NCBI GenBank assembly: GCA_964464895.1
Contig: CAYXGY010000019.1
Span: 1 to 5,176 of the forward strand
DNA: 5,176 nt
Direction: 5' to 3'
Origin: Helicobacter_D sp964464895
GTDB taxonomy: Bacteria > Campylobacterota > Campylobacteria > Campylobacterales > Helicobacteraceae
Shown: positions 4,115 through 5,176 of the stretch, piece after piece
Layout: every line of letters begins with the position of its first letter
How positions within the stretch are numbered: the first letter of the stretch is position 1
The notes under the pieces: model-generated
What the model saw: only the letters and a program-made list of their open reading frames with translations
The model's database searches: none
Told to the model about the DNA's origin: nothing
Program-made: the position numbers and the translations under genes

Positions 4115-5176
4115 ATGAAAATATCAAGAATTTCGTTAGTTACAAAAATTTCAGGATTAATCGTATTAGCTTTTGTAGTGATGATTAGTATTAGTGCCAT
4201 TACAAATTATAGAAACACAATAGACGATTCGACAAAAGTTTATAGCCTGTTGCAAGAAGAGATTTTAAAGGCATCTTATACAACTATCAACATTACGATG
4301 AATATTGAGGCGGAACAACATTTAAAATTTCTAGCAGAAAAAATCGCAAGCATTGACCGCTATGATGTTGTATCTCTCCGCAAAGCATTATCAAATGTTC
4401 AATACACCGTAAAATATCCTGATATTTTTATGGTTTATGAGGACAATGGGGACTTCATTGATGAATGGCTGGAAGACCACTTTCCCTCTAGCTTCAGTAG
4501 CAGTTTCACTCCGATTCCTCCAACATACCAAGATATGCGCACCGCCCTATGGTATGTGCAAGCCAAACAAAAAAATGGCTTCATCGTAACTCCAGCCTAT
4601 TTTTCAAAAAGTGGCAAACTTGCTGGACAGCATTTGGCAACTGCCGCACTTCCTTTCTATAAAGATGGTAAATTTGCTGGGGTAGTCGCCGTGGATATTT
4701 CTTTGGATTTATTTCAAGACCGCTTCAAAAACTTTGATACGCCAGACTTTCCAAGCTTGAACATCTTTATTATGGACCAAAATAGCGAAATTGTCTCCCA
4801 CGAAATTCCTGAACTCGTTCTAGATGGCAAACAAACCCCACAAGAGATTGCAATCAGCCAAGCAGCCAAACAAAATCCAAATAGCATTACTAATTATATA
4901 GACCATACCAATACAGAAAGGATTGCACACTATCGCGTAATGCCTTTTGGTTGGATTATGGTTGCAAGCGCAAGCCATAGTGATTATACAAGAGCTTCTA
5001 ATATCACTGCTTTCAAGAATCTCTTAATCAACTCCGTGCTTATCATCATTGGTTCTATTATGCTTTATTACATTATCCGATTTTTCTTAAAACCACTCAA
5101 ACACATTCAACAAGGATTGTCTCGCTTCTTCTCCTACCTCAACCACGAAACAGATTCTGCAAATCTTATCAAGATA
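4115..5176 (+). CDS. Methyl-accepting chemotaxis protein, dCache type (3' end beyond window)
   Basis: This is a transmembrane chemoreceptor: a periplasmic ligand domain signals through a cytoplasmic coiled coil to CheA/CheW and so to the flagellar motor. The window holds 354 codons without a stop. ATG 4115 has a perfect AAGGAG five bases upstream. A first membrane helix at about 11-30 is followed by a periplasmic region (about 31-300) that reads as a double Cache domain: FMVYEDNGDF (105-114), RTALWYVQA (142-150), TPAYFSKSGKLAGQ (159-172), and AALPFYKDGKFAGVVAVDIS (177-196). A second helix spans about 303-325. Then comes LKPLKHIQQGLSRFFSYLNHE (325-345), a variant HAMP-like linker common in Campylobacterota receptors. 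The methylation and CheA-contact hairpin would lie past the edge, so the MCP call rests on this N-terminal half. A dCache histidine kinase or cyclase is possible but less likely given the 'FFSYLNHE' linker. The ligand is not known. Confidence 0.88.
   Translation, partial: MKISRISLVTKISGLIVLAFVVMISISAITNYRNTIDDSTKVYSLLQEEILKASYTTINITMNIEAEQHLKFLAEKIASIDRYDVVSLRKALSNVQYTVKYPDIFMVYEDNGDFIDEWLEDHFPSSFSSSFTPIPPTYQDMRTALWYVQAKQKNGFIVTPAYFSKSGKLAGQHLATAALPFYKDGKFAGVVAVDISLDLFQDRFKNFDTPDFPSLNIFIMDQNSEIVSHEIPELVLDGKQTPQEIAISQAAKQNPNSITNYIDHTNTERIAHYRVMPFGWIMVASASHSDYTRASNITAFKNLLINSVLIIIGSIMLYYIIRFFLKPLKHIQQGLSRFFSYLNHETDSANLIKI

Noticed and set aside
1..5176. Mobile element, CRISPR, toxin-antitoxin or defence island
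   Set aside because: All long frames belong to housekeeping, motility, cofactor or stress genes; there are no terminal inverted repeats, regular spacer arrays, integrase or transposase motifs, or abrupt composition change.

Overview
The window looks like chromosomal backbone of a Campylobacterota bacterium, most likely a Helicobacter or close relative. The reasons are AT-rich DNA with TATAAT-type -10 boxes and no clear -35, a Helicobacter-style Dps/NapA, a chemoreceptor with the 'FFSYLNHE' variant HAMP-like region typical of this phylum, and a moaA/mobA/flhB neighbourhood that from memory resembles H. pylori HP0768-HP0770. Species cannot be fixed from this window. No tRNA, rRNA, CRISPR array, insertion sequence, phage gene or recognisable defence system is present.

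Layout. (1) 62-421 (+): a small DUF805 membrane protein. (2) 422-515: a convergent gap holding a perfect 10-bp hairpin at 447-472, shared by the ends of the DUF805 gene and flhB. (3) 2229-516 (-): mobA then flhB, separated by one base and probably translationally coupled. (4) 2230-2338: the divergent control region between mobA and moaA, containing a perfect palindrome at 2260-2282 whose two arms each hold a TATAAT facing the other. (5) 2339-3337 (+): moaA. (6) 3338-3456: the dps upstream region, with a near-perfect Fur-box-like dyad 20 bp upstream of a TATAAT. (7) 3457-3894 (+): dps (napA). (8) 3895-4114: a gap with a strand-specific terminator-like hairpin behind dps and a second dyad. (9) 4115 to the window end (+): the N-terminal 354 codons of a methyl-accepting chemotaxis protein, cut by the window edge.

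How the genes relate. MoaA starts molybdenum cofactor synthesis from GTP, and MobA adds GMP at the end to give the guanine dinucleotide form used by DMSO-reductase-family enzymes such as Nap, formate dehydrogenase and TMAO/biotin sulfoxide reductases. MobA shares a transcript with FlhB, the export-gate protein that switches substrate class in flagellar type III secretion. Dps stores iron and protects DNA from peroxide, and the chemoreceptor senses a periplasmic ligand. All genes appear intact apart from truncation by the window edge.

The points most worth a second look are the palindromic overlapping divergent promoters, the Fur-like box of dps, the DUF805 reading frame that stays open to the left edge, and a strong excess of GAWTC pentamers that also build the stems of both terminator-like hairpins. 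I found no convincing undescribed multi-gene system.
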